Source: Bradyrhizobium sp. (GTDB lineage Bacteria; Pseudomonadota; Alphaproteobacteria; Rhizobiales; Xanthobacteraceae). From it: a stretch of 49,503 nt of DNA. Under the pieces are notes generated by a model that ran no database searches, had not been told where the DNA came from, and worked only from the letters and a program-made list of their open reading frames with translations. Location of the stretch: the NCBI RefSeq assembly GCF_030697065.1, contig NZ_JAUYQU010000171.1, positions 1 to 49,503 on the forward strand. The letters are read 5' to 3'. Each line of letters begins with the position of its first letter. Position 1 is the stretch's first letter. Positions 34,700-42,962 of the stretch are shown here, one piece after another. The translations under genes were made by a program, and so were the position numbers.

Positions 34700-35893
34700 C
34701 TAGTTGCGCGGCGCCGTGGCCGGGATCGGCGGCGGCGGGTCTGGCGAGATGGCAACCGCCGCACCGGATTGCAGCTTGAGCTGCCCGACCGCCACCACGC
34801 GATCGCCGGGCTTCACGCCGGAGGCGATGACGGCGCGCCCGTCGACACGATCGCCGGTGCGCACGAAGGTACGGACGGCCGTCAGGCTAACCTTGCCGTC
34901 ATCGGCCTTCTTTTCCGTGATCAGATAGACCGAATCGCCATAGAGCGTGTAATCGATCGCCGTTTCCGGCACGGTGACAACGGCGGGTTTGTCCGGCAGC
35001 ACGACCGTCGTGGTCGCGAACATGCCTGGTTTCAGGATGCGATCGGGATTGGCGATGGTGGCCTGAACGCGGATATTGCGCGTATCGCTGCTGATCTGCG
35101 GCTCGATGGTGGTGATCTTGCCCTCGAAGGTCTTGCCGGGATAGGCATCGACCACGATCCGCACGGTCTGCCCGACCTTGAGCAGCCCGCTGTCCTTTTC
35201 CGTCGTCGTGAAATTGGCAAAGAGGTTCGACAGATCGGTCAGCGACACGATCTGCGTGCCCGCGGTGAGATACTGTCCGACTTCGACCCTGCGGACGCCG
35301 AGATCACCGTCGAACGGCGCGCGCACCAGCTTCTGTGAAATGATCGCCTCGGTCCTGGCGATGCCGGCCTGGGCCTGGTCATAGGCCGCCTGCGCGGTAT
35401 CCACCGTCGCCTGCGGGCCGAACTGACGCGACGCAAGCTGCTTGGCGCGCTCCAGCGACAGTTGCGCCACGGTAGCCTGCGCCTTGAAGCTTGCGAGGTC
35501 CGCCTGCTCGGGGCCGTCGAACAATTGGATCAGCGGCGCGCCGGCCTTCACCGTTGAGCCCGGGGTGAACATGATCTCGGTAATGCGCCCATTGACATCG
35601 GAAGTGACGTTGACCTGATGCACGGCGGCGAGATCGCCGACCGCCTTGAGCAGGTTCGGAATCACCTCGGATTTCGCCTCGGCGACGGTGACGCTGATCG
35701 GCGGCGGCTTCATGGTGGCGAAGAACTGCGCGATCATCTTGCCGCGAAACCAGTTGAACCAGACGAGGCCGCCGACCAGCAGCGTCAGCAGCAGCCCGAC
35801 GATGATGAACCAGCGCACCATGCGCACCGGACGCTTCTGCGGCTTCTCGACGATCGGCTTGCCGGCGATATTCGGTTCAGTCACGATGTTCAT
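34700..35893 (-). CDS. RND efflux periplasmic adaptor (membrane fusion protein)
   Basis: The periplasmic adaptor that joins the RND pump to an outer-membrane channel; 397 residues. A single N-terminal membrane anchor (MVRWFIIVGLLLTLLVGGLV, about residues 25-44) is followed by the biotinyl-lipoyl half-motifs (VNVTSDVNGRITEI; VRAPFDGDLGVRRVEVGQYL), a helical hairpin between them and the beta-barrel domain. The ATG at 35891-35893 starts one base after the TetR stop, so the three genes form one operon. Longer open frame upstream is inside the TetR gene. Confidence 0.94.
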   Translation of the reverse strand: MNIVTEPNIAGKPIVEKPQKRPVRMVRWFIIVGLLLTLLVGGLVWFNWFRGKMIAQFFATMKPPPISVTVAEAKSEVIPNLLKAVGDLAAVHQVNVTSDVNGRITEIMFTPGSTVKAGAPLIQLFDGPEQADLASFKAQATVAQLSLERAKQLASRQFGPQATVDTAQAAYDQAQAGIARTEAIISQKLVRAPFDGDLGVRRVEVGQYLTAGTQIVSLTDLSNLFANFTTTEKDSGLLKVGQTVRIVVDAYPGKTFEGKITTIEPQISSDTRNIRVQATIANPDRILKPGMFATTTVVLPDKPAVVTVPETAIDYTLYGDSVYLITEKKADDGKVSLTAVRTFVRTGDRVDGRAVIASGVKPGDRVVAVGQLKLQSGAAVAISPDPPPPIPATAPRN

Positions 35894-35894
35894 G

Positions 35895-36593
35895 TCATGC
35901 GCTTTCTGCAGTAACCGATTGCCCCGGAGCCGGCGGCCTTTCGCGGTCCAAATGAGAAGCAATTGCGGCTTCGTTGAGTCCAATTCCGCGGAGAATGAAT
36001 TCGCAAAGTTGCCGTTCGAGATCGGCCGCATTGCCGTAGGTGAGACAGGGCACGGCCGGAAGCCGCGACAGCGCCGCCATCAGCACGGTGTGATGCGCGA
36101 ACCAGAACAGGTTGAGCGGCTCGCTTCCGATCCGCGACGCCTCGCCCGCCTCGACGGCCCGCTCGAGCGATGTGATGAACACCGGCCCGATCAGTTCGCT
36201 GACCTTGCCGTAAAGCAGCCGGACGAATTCGCCGTCGTCGAGATGGCTGGTGGTCATGAGCCGGAGGCGTTGCGCCTCCTGCTCATCGTCCGTCATCTGC
36301 ACGAAATGCTCGACCATGCCGCGGACCAGTTCGACCAGGGTCGCGGTCGACGGTTCCAGCCCGAGCAGATGCAGCAGGTCGGGATCGGCCTCGCACTCCT
36401 CCGCCAGGATCTCGGCGTACAGCGCCGCCTTGGACGGAAAATGCTTGAACAGGAGTCCTTCCGAGATAGAGGCGGCCGCGGCCACGCTTTTGGTCGTGGT
36501 CCCGGCGAAGCCGTGGCGGGCAAAGCAACGCTTGGCGGCGCTGAGGATTAGCTGCCGCCTCAGGTCGCTGGTCATGCGCAAGGGAGTACTCAT
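35895..36593 (-). CDS. TetR family regulator of the RND efflux operon
   Basis: A 232-residue TetR-type repressor. The N-terminal helix-turn-helix covers ILSAAKRCFARHGFAGTTTKSVAAAASISEGLLFKHFPSK (two overlapping parts, about residues 16-55), ending in the typical F-K-H-F recognition segment; the rest is the ligand-binding helical domain. It is the first gene of the TetR-MFP-RND operon. A perfect inverted repeat lies directly at its start (36597-36612), which fits autorepression. The ATG at 36591-36593 is preferred over one at 36606-36608, because the latter would put the operator inside the coding region. Confidence 0.9.
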   Translation of the reverse strand: MSTPLRMTSDLRRQLILSAAKRCFARHGFAGTTTKSVAAAASISEGLLFKHFPSKAALYAEILAEECEADPDLLHLLGLEPSTATLVELVRGMVEHFVQMTDDEQEAQRLRLMTTSHLDDGEFVRLLYGKVSELIGPVFITSLERAVEAGEASRIGSEPLNLFWFAHHTVLMAALSRLPAVPCLTYGNAADLERQLCEFILRGIGLNEAAIASHLDRERPPAPGQSVTAESA

Positions 36594-36612
36594 CTTGTGA
36601 GTAAGCACTCAC
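36584..36612. promoter_or_regulatory. Palindromic TetR operator candidates
   Basis: GTGAGT-AAGC-ACTCAC (36597-36612) is a perfect 6-bp-armed inverted repeat with a 4-base spacer, and GAGTACTC (36584-36591) is an 8-base palindrome with the same GAGT/ACTC half-sites. Both touch the start of the TetR gene. The pattern is typical of TetR-family operators controlling RND pumps. The divergent P450 gene starts 158 bases beyond and could be influenced too. Confidence 0.75.
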
Positions 36613-36769
36613 CTCCGCAAAAGTCAAGCGTAATGCTGCGGTGCACGCGGTCCAGTGGAGGGTTGCCGCTGGATGGAACCCATCACGCCGGAAGCGGAAC
36701 AATAGAGGCCGCCGGATTTTGCGAAAGAGCCAAAACGGCATATCGGTCTCACCAAAGGGGGATGGCAGC

Positions 36770-37990
36770 ATGGGTGCGGATGCGCGGGCGCTGGCAGCGG
36801 GGTTCGATATCGAGAAGTTGACGGGCGAATTTTATGCCGACCCCTATCCGACCTATCGCGCCCTGCGCGAGCATGAGCCCGTCAAGCGCATGCAAAACGG
36901 CTCCTGGTTTCTGACCCGCTACGACGATCTTGTCAGCGCCTACAAAAGCACCAGGCTTTTCTCTTCCGACAAGCGGAAGGAGTTTTTCCCGAAATACGGC
37001 GATACGCCGCTTTACGAGCACCACACCACCAGCCTCGTCTTCAACGACCCGCCCGCGCACACCAGGGTACGCCGGCTGATCATGGGCGCGCTGTCGCCGC
37101 GCGCCATCGCCGGCATGGAGCCCGACCTGATCGCGCTGGTGGACCGGCTGATCGACGCGCTCGCCGCCAAGGGCAGCGTCGATCTGATCGACGACTTTGC
37201 CGCCGCGATCCCGATCGAGGTGATCGGCAATCTCCTGGATGTGCCGCAAGCGGAACGCGGTCCCCTGCGCGACTGGTCGCTGGCGATTCTGGGCGCGCTC
37301 GAGCCGGTGATCTCCCCTGGGGTTTTTGCCCGCGGCAACCAGGCGGTGACGGATTTTCTCGGCTATCTGGAAACCCTGGTGGCGCGCCGCCGGGCCAGAC
37401 CGGGCAACCCCGAGCGCGACGTGCTGACCCGCCTCATTCAGGGCGAGGACAATGGCGAGCGATTGACGGAGAAGGAACTGCTGCACAACTGCATCTTCCT
37501 GCTCAACGCCGGCCATGAGACCACCACCAACCTGATCGGTAACGGATTGGTGGCGCTGTCGGGCAACCGCGAGCAGAAGCAGCGGCTGATCGAACATCCC
37601 GACCTGATAAAGTCAGCGGTCGAGGAAATCCTGCGGTTCGAAAGCTCGAACCAACTCGGCAACCGCATGACGACCGAACAAGTCGAACTCGGCGGCGTCA
37701 CGCTTGCTGCCGGCACCCCGGTAACGCTGTGCATCGGTGCCGCCAACCGCGATCCGCAGCAATTTTCCGATCCGGAAACCCTCGATATCGGCCGCACCCC
37801 GAACCGCCATCTCGCCTTCGCCACCGGCGCGCATCAATGCGCCGGCATGGCGCTGGCCCGGCTCGAAGGCGCGATCGCGATCTCGCGGTTCCTGGCGCGA
37901 TTTCCGGATTACGCGCTCAACGGCGCCCCGGTGCGCGGCGGCCGCGCCCGGTTTCGCGGGTTTCTGAGCGTGCCGTGCACGGTGGGCTAG
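36770..37990 (+). CDS. Cytochrome P450 (soluble bacterial class I type)
   Basis: A 406-residue soluble P450 without reductase domain, so it needs a ferredoxin and ferredoxin reductase; none is encoded nearby. I-helix motif AGHETT (247-252), ExxR at EILR (286-289), heme-binding FATGAHQCAGMALARLE with Cys357. AAAGGGGG precedes the ATG at 36770; 43 upstream codons are open but lack features. It is divergent from the TetR-RND operon across 176 bases. A 44-codon relic of a closely related P450 lies at 38867-38998, so two such genes may once have stood here. Substrate cannot be deduced. Confidence 0.92.
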   Translation: MGADARALAAGFDIEKLTGEFYADPYPTYRALREHEPVKRMQNGSWFLTRYDDLVSAYKSTRLFSSDKRKEFFPKYGDTPLYEHHTTSLVFNDPPAHTRVRRLIMGALSPRAIAGMEPDLIALVDRLIDALAAKGSVDLIDDFAAAIPIEVIGNLLDVPQAERGPLRDWSLAILGALEPVISPGVFARGNQAVTDFLGYLETLVARRRARPGNPERDVLTRLIQGEDNGERLTEKELLHNCIFLLNAGHETTTNLIGNGLVALSGNREQKQRLIEHPDLIKSAVEEILRFESSNQLGNRMTTEQVELGGVTLAAGTPVTLCIGAANRDPQQFSDPETLDIGRTPNRHLAFATGAHQCAGMALARLEGAIAISRFLARFPDYALNGAPVRGGRARFRGFLSVPCTVG

Positions 37991-38048
37991 CGCGGCGGTT
38001 GGCCTACATGACCCTTTCAGAGTAGGTTCGTCGCGGGGGACTTCTGGG

Positions 38049-38822
38049 ATGGACTTCGCCGCCTATCCACTATCGCTTATATTTTTCGCCAGCATCGTCG
38101 GCATCCTCACGGCCAGCGAGATCGGTCGTCGTTTTGGCCTGCTCAACAGTAGGCGAAGTCGGCAGAATATTTCGACATTGGAAGGCTCGATACTGGGGCT
38201 TCTGGCGCTGATGATCGGATTCACCTTCGCGATGGCCTTATCAGGATTCGAGCAACGGCGCGGCGCCGTGCTGAACGAAGCGAATGCGATCAGCACCACC
38301 GCGTCACGTGCGCGTCTGCTCCCCGCACCACACAGCACTGAATGTATCAAGCTGTTGCGCGAGTACGTACAGGTTCGGCTGGAAATCACACGACGGGTGC
38401 TGCCTCCAAAAGAGAACGCTGCCGCGATTTCCCGGTCGAGGGCCATCCAGGAGGCTCTTTGGCAGCAGGCCAAGGCGGTAGCTGTGAAGAACAACGCAAT
38501 GGTTCCAACGGGACTCTTCATACAGGCGCTGAACGAGATGTTCGACAGACATGAAGCGCGGCACGCCGTTTTTCTCAACCGCGTGCCGAACACGGTCCTG
38601 ACAGCCCTGTATGGCCTTGCAATCGTCGCAAGCGCCTTTGCCGGCTATGCTGCCGGGCTGGACGCACAGCGCTCGCGGCTGCCGATTTATACAATGGGCG
38701 CGCTAGTCTCGATCGTGATCTTCTTGATCCAGGACATCGACAGGCCGGGACCTGGCCTCATTACCGTCAGTCAACAGCCGATGCTCGATGCGGCCGCGAG
38801 CATTGCGGAATTCGCGGATTAG
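38049..38822 (+). CDS. DUF4239-like (bestrophin-like) membrane protein
   Basis: A 257-residue membrane protein with four hydrophobic segments: about residues 8-22, 45-63, 180-200 and 212-230, in two pairs separated by a long polar helical region. The second pair is preceded by HEARHAVFLNRVPNTVL and the first followed by GFEQRRGAVLNEANAIS, a pattern of the DUF4239 family distantly tied to bestrophin channels. Function is unknown. The gene lies between an intact P450 and a relic of another one, and its base composition seems slightly less GC-rich than its neighbours, so it may have arrived with the rearrangement; that is inference. Confidence 0.72.
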   Translation: MDFAAYPLSLIFFASIVGILTASEIGRRFGLLNSRRSRQNISTLEGSILGLLALMIGFTFAMALSGFEQRRGAVLNEANAISTTASRARLLPAPHSTECIKLLREYVQVRLEITRRVLPPKENAAAISRSRAIQEALWQQAKAVAVKNNAMVPTGLFIQALNEMFDRHEARHAVFLNRVPNTVLTALYGLAIVASAFAGYAAGLDAQRSRLPIYTMGALVSIVIFLIQDIDRPGPGLITVSQQPMLDAAASIAEFAD

Positions 38823-38866
38823 CCACGTCTGGCTCGCCCACCTTCACAACGCCGAAACATTTTCCA

Positions 38867-38998
38867 CACATCAAGACCGCGGTCGAGGAGATCCTGCGTT
38901 TCGAGAGATCGAACTTGCTCGGCAACCGCATGACCGTCGAGCCGGTCGAGCTCGGCGGCGTCACGCTTCCCGCCGGCACGCCGTGCACGAAAGGTTGA
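38867..38998 (+). pseudogene. Fragment of a second cytochrome P450 gene
   Basis: Forty-four codons ending in TGA read HIKTAVEEILRFERSN, then LLGNRMTVEPVELGGVTLPA and GTPCTKG. They match residues 280-318 of the intact P450 at 36770-37990 (IKSAVEEILRFESSN, LGNRMTTEQVELGGVTLAAGTP) with few changes, including the ExxR motif. Upstream the frame loses similarity and downstream it diverges right before the heme-binding part, so only the ExxR-to-sheet segment survives. It is a relic of a duplicated or partly deleted P450, not a working gene. Confidence 0.85.
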
Positions 38999-39026
38999 AG
39001 TTGAAAGGGACAGGAAAGCGCAGGTC

Positions 39027-39710
39027 CTAACCCGCGCCTTGCTCTTCCCGCTTCTCTGACACAACGTCATCGGTGTTTTCGCGCCGCACCCGTGCCGCGC
39101 CGGAATAATGCATGCCAAGCATCACCCGTGGCAGCGAGAAGCGCTCGATGACCACGTCATCCGTTGTAAAGCCGGCGGCTTCGATGGCTGAAACCGGATC
39201 GCGCGTCAGGTTGCAGCCGCCGAACAATCCGCTCCAGGCGCCGTTCAAACCGCGCTGCAGGCTTCCCCGCCATCCGTCGGCACCGGCATGTTCGCAAAAC
39301 AGCAGCGAGCCGCCCGGCTTGAGCACCCGGCGGATCTCGCCGAGTGCCCTGGCCGGTTCGGGAATGGTGCAAAACGCGTAGGTCACCACGACCGTGTCGG
39401 CCATGGCGTCCCTCAGCGGCAACTGCTCGCCGACGCCTTGCCGCAATTCGGCCGGAAAGGCCATCTTTTCGAGCTCTTCCTGTGCCAGGTCGATCATCGC
39501 CTGATCGGGCTCGATGCCGATCAAGAGGTCGACACGCCTCGGATCGTAATAGGGCAAATTGAGGCCGGAGCCGAAACCGACCTCGACCACGATTCCCCGG
39601 GCGCGCGGCACGATCCGCCTACGCATCGCTGCGAACTCCTCGACGCTGCAGCCAGCATGGACCAGCCTCGGCGAAATATGACGATCGTAGAAGCTCTTGC
39701 TTTGGCACAT
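39027..39710 (-). CDS. Class I SAM-dependent methyltransferase (UbiE-like)
   Basis: A 227-residue methyltransferase with motif I VVEVGFGSGLNLPYYD (about residues 41-56), the acidic end of strand 2 in GIEPDQAMIDLAQ, motif II TVVVTYAFCTIPEP and motif III EIRRVLKPGGSLLFCEH. This resembles phosphatidylethanolamine N-methyltransferase and UbiE-like enzymes; which it is cannot be decided here. The ATG at 39708-39710 gives the usual start MCQSKSFYDRHISPRLVH; a far longer frame upstream is the shadow of the AraC gene. It is divergent from that regulator across 135 bases. Confidence 0.88.
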   Translation of the reverse strand: MCQSKSFYDRHISPRLVHAGCSVEEFAAMRRRIVPRARGIVVEVGFGSGLNLPYYDPRRVDLLIGIEPDQAMIDLAQEELEKMAFPAELRQGVGEQLPLRDAMADTVVVTYAFCTIPEPARALGEIRRVLKPGGSLLFCEHAGADGWRGSLQRGLNGAWSGLFGGCNLTRDPVSAIEAAGFTTDDVVIERFSLPRVMLGMHYSGAARVRRENTDDVVSEKREEQGAG

Positions 39711-39845
39711 CGAACTTGACCTTTCGAATCCGTTCCCCGGCTCGAACGCGCGCGCCCAATGCGTCGTTTGGTCGTCCTGATAGGGCTGGCCGCCGCCCTT
39801 CGTGAGTGGCAAAATGGCCGCTTCCGGGGCGAATGAGCCAAATCG

Positions 39846-40904
39846 ATGCGAAATACATCCACGCGAGATCAAGTGCATGTGAGCCTGGTGGTCTTCCCCG
39901 AATGCGATCCGTCGATCGTCTACGGCATATTCGACACGCTGTGGGCAGCGGGCCGCTTTGTCAGCGACAAGGAAGACGATCCGGTCTTCAACCCGCGCAT
40001 CGTGTCGACCTCGAAGCAGCCCATGCAGCTCGTGACCGGCGTCAGCATCGTTCCGCAGGATGGCATCAACGAGGTCAACCGGACCGACGTCGTGTTCGTG
40101 CCGAACGTGATGGTGCAGTCGGCGGCCGCCCTGCGTGGACTGGATCGCAGGTTGCTGGACTGGATCAAGGCGATGCATGGCCAGGGCGCAGCACTTTATT
40201 CGGCCTGCGGCGGGTCGCTGGTGCTCGCCGAAGCCGGTCTTCTGGGAGGCGAAGCGGCGACGACGCACTGGAGCTATGCCGCGCTGTTCAAGGACCAGTA
40301 TCCCGACGTGACGCTGCACGCCGACCGACTGATCGTTCAGGCCGGCGATGGCCACAGCATCGTCTGTTCCGGTGGCGCATCGTCATGGCAGGATCTGGCG
40401 CTGCTGCTGGTGGCCAAGTTCGCCGGCACCGCCGAGGCCATCCGGCTGTCGAAACTGTTCCTGTATCAGTGGCACCGCGACGGACAGTTGCCCTATGCGA
40501 GCCTGATCCAGAACGTCAACCACGGCGACGCCGCGATCGAGCGCGCGCAGCAATGGATCGCGGAGAACTATCACAAGGCCGATGTCGTGGGCGATCTGGT
40601 CCGGCAATCCGGCCTGGCGAAGCGGAGCTTCGACCGGCGCTTTCGAACCGCCACCGGCTATTCGCCGCTGGCCTATATTCAGGCCTTGCGGATCGAGGAA
40701 GCCAAGCAACTGCTGGAAACCACCAGCACGGCCGTCGAGGCCATCGGCCGCGAGGTCGGCTATGAGGATGCGTCGTCGTTCCGCCGGCTGTTCCGGCGGC
40801 TGGCCGGCATTGGTCCCGCGGAATACCGGCGAAAATTGCAGCCGCCGAAGATGATCACGGAATTCGACCGCACCGGGCACGGCCGGGTGCCGCCGACACC
40901 CTGA
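39846..40904 (+). CDS. GlxA-type AraC family regulator with DJ-1/PfpI-like sensor domain
   Basis: A 352-residue regulator. Residues about 10-190 form a class I glutamine amidotransferase/DJ-1-like domain (VSLVVFPECDPSIVYG at the start; GAALYSACGGSLVLAEAGLL with the nucleophile-elbow Cys). Residues about 235-335 are an AraC DNA-binding domain with two helix-turn-helices (VGDLVRQSGLAKRSFDRRF and IGREVGYEDASSFRRLFRR), ending in GIGPAEYRR. Such regulators often respond to small nitrogen compounds. Its position suggests control of the divergent methyltransferase or of itself. Confidence 0.92.
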   Translation: MRNTSTRDQVHVSLVVFPECDPSIVYGIFDTLWAAGRFVSDKEDDPVFNPRIVSTSKQPMQLVTGVSIVPQDGINEVNRTDVVFVPNVMVQSAAALRGLDRRLLDWIKAMHGQGAALYSACGGSLVLAEAGLLGGEAATTHWSYAALFKDQYPDVTLHADRLIVQAGDGHSIVCSGGASSWQDLALLLVAKFAGTAEAIRLSKLFLYQWHRDGQLPYASLIQNVNHGDAAIERAQQWIAENYHKADVVGDLVRQSGLAKRSFDRRFRTATGYSPLAYIQALRIEEAKQLLETTSTAVEAIGREVGYEDASSFRRLFRRLAGIGPAEYRRKLQPPKMITEFDRTGHGRVPPTP

Positions 40905-40923
40905 TCGGCCAATCCCACATCCA

Positions 40924-41811
40924 TCACGCCCCGGCCGCAGCCGCCGCACCCTCGACCTTGTCCTGCGTTTTCGTCTCGAAATCGCTCGCCTCATGCCGTT
41001 CGTGCAACTGGCTTGAGAGCTCGCCCCAGGTGCGGTTGACCATGCGGCCGCGTTGCACGGCGGGACGCGCGGCGATGGCGTCGGCCCAGCGCTGCACATT
41101 CCTGTATGACTGCACATCGAGGAATTCGCCGGCGCCGTACAGCACGCCCTTGACCAGGCCGCCGTACCAGGGCCAGACCGCGATATCGGCGATCGTATAA
41201 TCCTTGCCCGCGAGATATTCGCTCTCCGCAAGGCGCCGGTCGAGCACGTCGAGTTGACGCTTCACCTCCATGGCAAAGCGGTCGATGGCGTATTCGATCT
41301 TGCCCGGGGCGTAGGCATAGAAATGCCCGAACCCGCCGCCGAGATAGGGCGCGGCTCCCATCTGCCAGAACAGCCACGACAGGCATTCCGCGCGAGCGGC
41401 GACCTCGGTCGGCAGCAACGCCCCGAATTTTTCCGCCAGATGCACCAGGATGGCGCCGGACTCGAACACCCGGATCGGCTTCGGACCGCTGCGGTCCATC
41501 AGCGCGGGGATCTTGGAATTCGGGTTGACCGCCACGAAACCGCTGCCGAACTGGTTGCCGTCGATCTTGATCAGCCAGGCATCGTACTCCGCGCCCTTGT
41601 GGCCGAGCGCCAGCAACTCCTCCAGCATGACGGTCGCCTTGACGCCGTTGGGCGTCGCCAGGGAATAAAGTTGCAGCGGATGGCGCCCGACCGGCAATTC
41701 CTTGTCGTGGGTTGCGCCTGCGATGGGACGGTTGATGCCGGCGAATTTTCCACCGCTCTCCTTGTTCCAGGTCCAGACTTTTGGCGGCGTATATTCTGAT
41801 GGCTCGGTCAT
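40924..41811 (-). CDS. yghU: Glutathione S-transferase, YghU/Nu class
   Basis: A 295-residue glutathione transferase of the YghU (Nu) class, which reduces disulfides using glutathione. The N-terminal thioredoxin-like domain has HPLQLYSLATPNGVKATVML; the TPNG segment supplies the Asn/Thr that bind glutathione in this class instead of Cys or Ser. PNSKIPALMD (cis-Pro loop) and FESGAILVHLAEK follow, then the helical domain with KDYTIADIAVWPWYGGL. The long N-terminal extension (PPKVWTWNKESGGKFAGINRP) is also typical of YghU. The ATG at 41809-41811 begins MTEPSEYTPP. It is convergent with the AraC regulator, 19 bases apart. Confidence 0.92.
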   Translation of the reverse strand: MTEPSEYTPPKVWTWNKESGGKFAGINRPIAGATHDKELPVGRHPLQLYSLATPNGVKATVMLEELLALGHKGAEYDAWLIKIDGNQFGSGFVAVNPNSKIPALMDRSGPKPIRVFESGAILVHLAEKFGALLPTEVAARAECLSWLFWQMGAAPYLGGGFGHFYAYAPGKIEYAIDRFAMEVKRQLDVLDRRLAESEYLAGKDYTIADIAVWPWYGGLVKGVLYGAGEFLDVQSYRNVQRWADAIAARPAVQRGRMVNRTWGELSSQLHERHEASDFETKTQDKVEGAAAAAGA

Positions 41812-41948
41812 CGGTTTGGCTCCAGGCAAGGGACGATTTCGTCGGCCCAACTGATATCAACAAGGTTTCGACGAACCGCAAGGGCCGGGGGCGGCTTGCG
41901 ACGGCAATGCCCCAATGCAGAATAATGATAGAGCGTGCGGTTATTTTC

Positions 41949-42089
41949 TCCCCTCCTCCCGCGAAGCGGTGGGGAGGGGTCGGGGGTGGGGGGTCGATCG
42001 TCGAATGCAACTGTCAGCGAATTCGCCGAGATGCCCCCCACCCCCGACCCCTCCCCGCCACGCGCAAGGGCGCGTGGAGGGAGGGGAGC
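41949..42089. repeat. Long C/G-rich inverted repeat, family E
   Basis: A half ending in GGGGAGGGGTCGGGGGTGGG (41949-41993) and a half starting with CCCACCCCCGACCCCTCCCC (42034 onward to 42089) are inverted copies; each half also contains a smaller hairpin (CCTCCCGC; CCACGCGCAAGGGCGCGTGG). It fills the gap between the YghU-type gene start and the stop of the TIM-barrel gene, and would act as a strong transcript-end structure for the catabolic operon. A shorter relative is at 30624-30652. Confidence 0.85.
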
Positions 42090-42098
42090 AAAAAAAGC

Positions 42099-42962
42099 TT
42101 ACACCACCGAGCGATGCCGCTCGATGCAGGTCCGCAACACCTCGTCGATCGGCTTTTCCCACCAGTCGTGGGAAAAGATCTCGATCTCGGAATAGCCGGC
42201 GAACCCCTGTGCCTCGACCGCGGCCCGCACCGACTTGATGTCGATCACGCCGTCGCCCATCATGCCGCGGTCGTTGAGGATGTCCCGGGTGGGCACCAGC
42301 CAGTCGCAGACGTGAAACGCCAGCAGCCGGTCCTTGCCGGCGCGCGCGATCTGCGGCAGCAATTCCGGATCCCACCAGATGTGATAGACATCGAGCGCGA
42401 CGCCGAGCGCGCCGGTGCGGTCGGGATCGAGCCGGTCGCAGATATCGAGCGCCTGTTTCGTCGTGTTGACGCAGGCGCGGTCGGCGGCATAGGCGGGATG
42501 CAGCGGCTCGATCGCCAGCGGCATTCTTGCCTGTGTGGCGTATTCCATCATCTCCGCAATGGCGTCGTCGACCTGGCTGCGTGCGCCTGCAATGTCCTTC
42601 GACACCGCGCTGCCGGGCCGCGAATATTGCGGCAGGCCGCCGGCCACCAGCACGATGCAGGGCGCGCCGAGCGCTTTGGCCTCGTCGACCGCGCGGCGGT
42701 TATCGTCGCGCGCCTCGGCGCGATGCGCGGTATCAGCCGTGAACATGCCGCCGCGGCAATAGCCCGTCAGATCGAGCCCGGCGTCGCGCACCGCCCGCGC
42801 CGCCCGATCGAGCCCGACCGCCGCGACCTGGTCGCGCCACGGATCGATGGCGCGGATGCCATGCCGTGCGCAGGCGTCGATGATGTCGAGCAGATCGCCC
42901 TGCTTGCGGACGGTCGCCGTGTTGAGCGACAGCCAGCGATGATCGGCCGAAAAATCCCGCAT
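42099..42962 (-). CDS. Sugar phosphate isomerase/epimerase-like TIM-barrel protein
   Basis: A 287-residue member of the xylose isomerase-like/AP endonuclease 2 TIM-barrel superfamily. Expected metal ligands appear at MPLAIEPLHP (Glu), VALDVYHIWWD (Asp, His), LAFHVCDW (His) and GYSEIEIFSHDWW (Glu). The ATG at 42960-42962 shares a base with the stop of the DUF993 gene, so the two are coupled; an in-frame GTG one codon earlier is also possible. It is the last gene of the four-gene catabolic operon. Isomerase or epimerase action on a sugar acid or keto-sugar is likely; the exact substrate is unknown. Confidence 0.88.
   Translation of the reverse strand: MRDFSADHRWLSLNTATVRKQGDLLDIIDACARHGIRAIDPWRDQVAAVGLDRAARAVRDAGLDLTGYCRGGMFTADTAHRAEARDDNRRAVDEAKALGAPCIVLVAGGLPQYSRPGSAVSKDIAGARSQVDDAIAEMMEYATQARMPLAIEPLHPAYAADRACVNTTKQALDICDRLDPDRTGALGVALDVYHIWWDPELLPQIARAGKDRLLAFHVCDWLVPTRDILNDRGMMGDGVIDIKSVRAAVEAQGFAGYSEIEIFSHDWWEKPIDEVLRTCIERHRSVV

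Noticed and set aside
31625..35338. A 1237-codon open frame on the plus strand
   Set aside because: It is antisense to the RND pump and its adaptor, whose protein families are unmistakable; long antisense frames are common in high-GC DNA.
39711..40355. N-terminal extension of the methyltransferase at 39027-39710
   Set aside because: It is antisense to the AraC regulator gene and shows no methyltransferase features.
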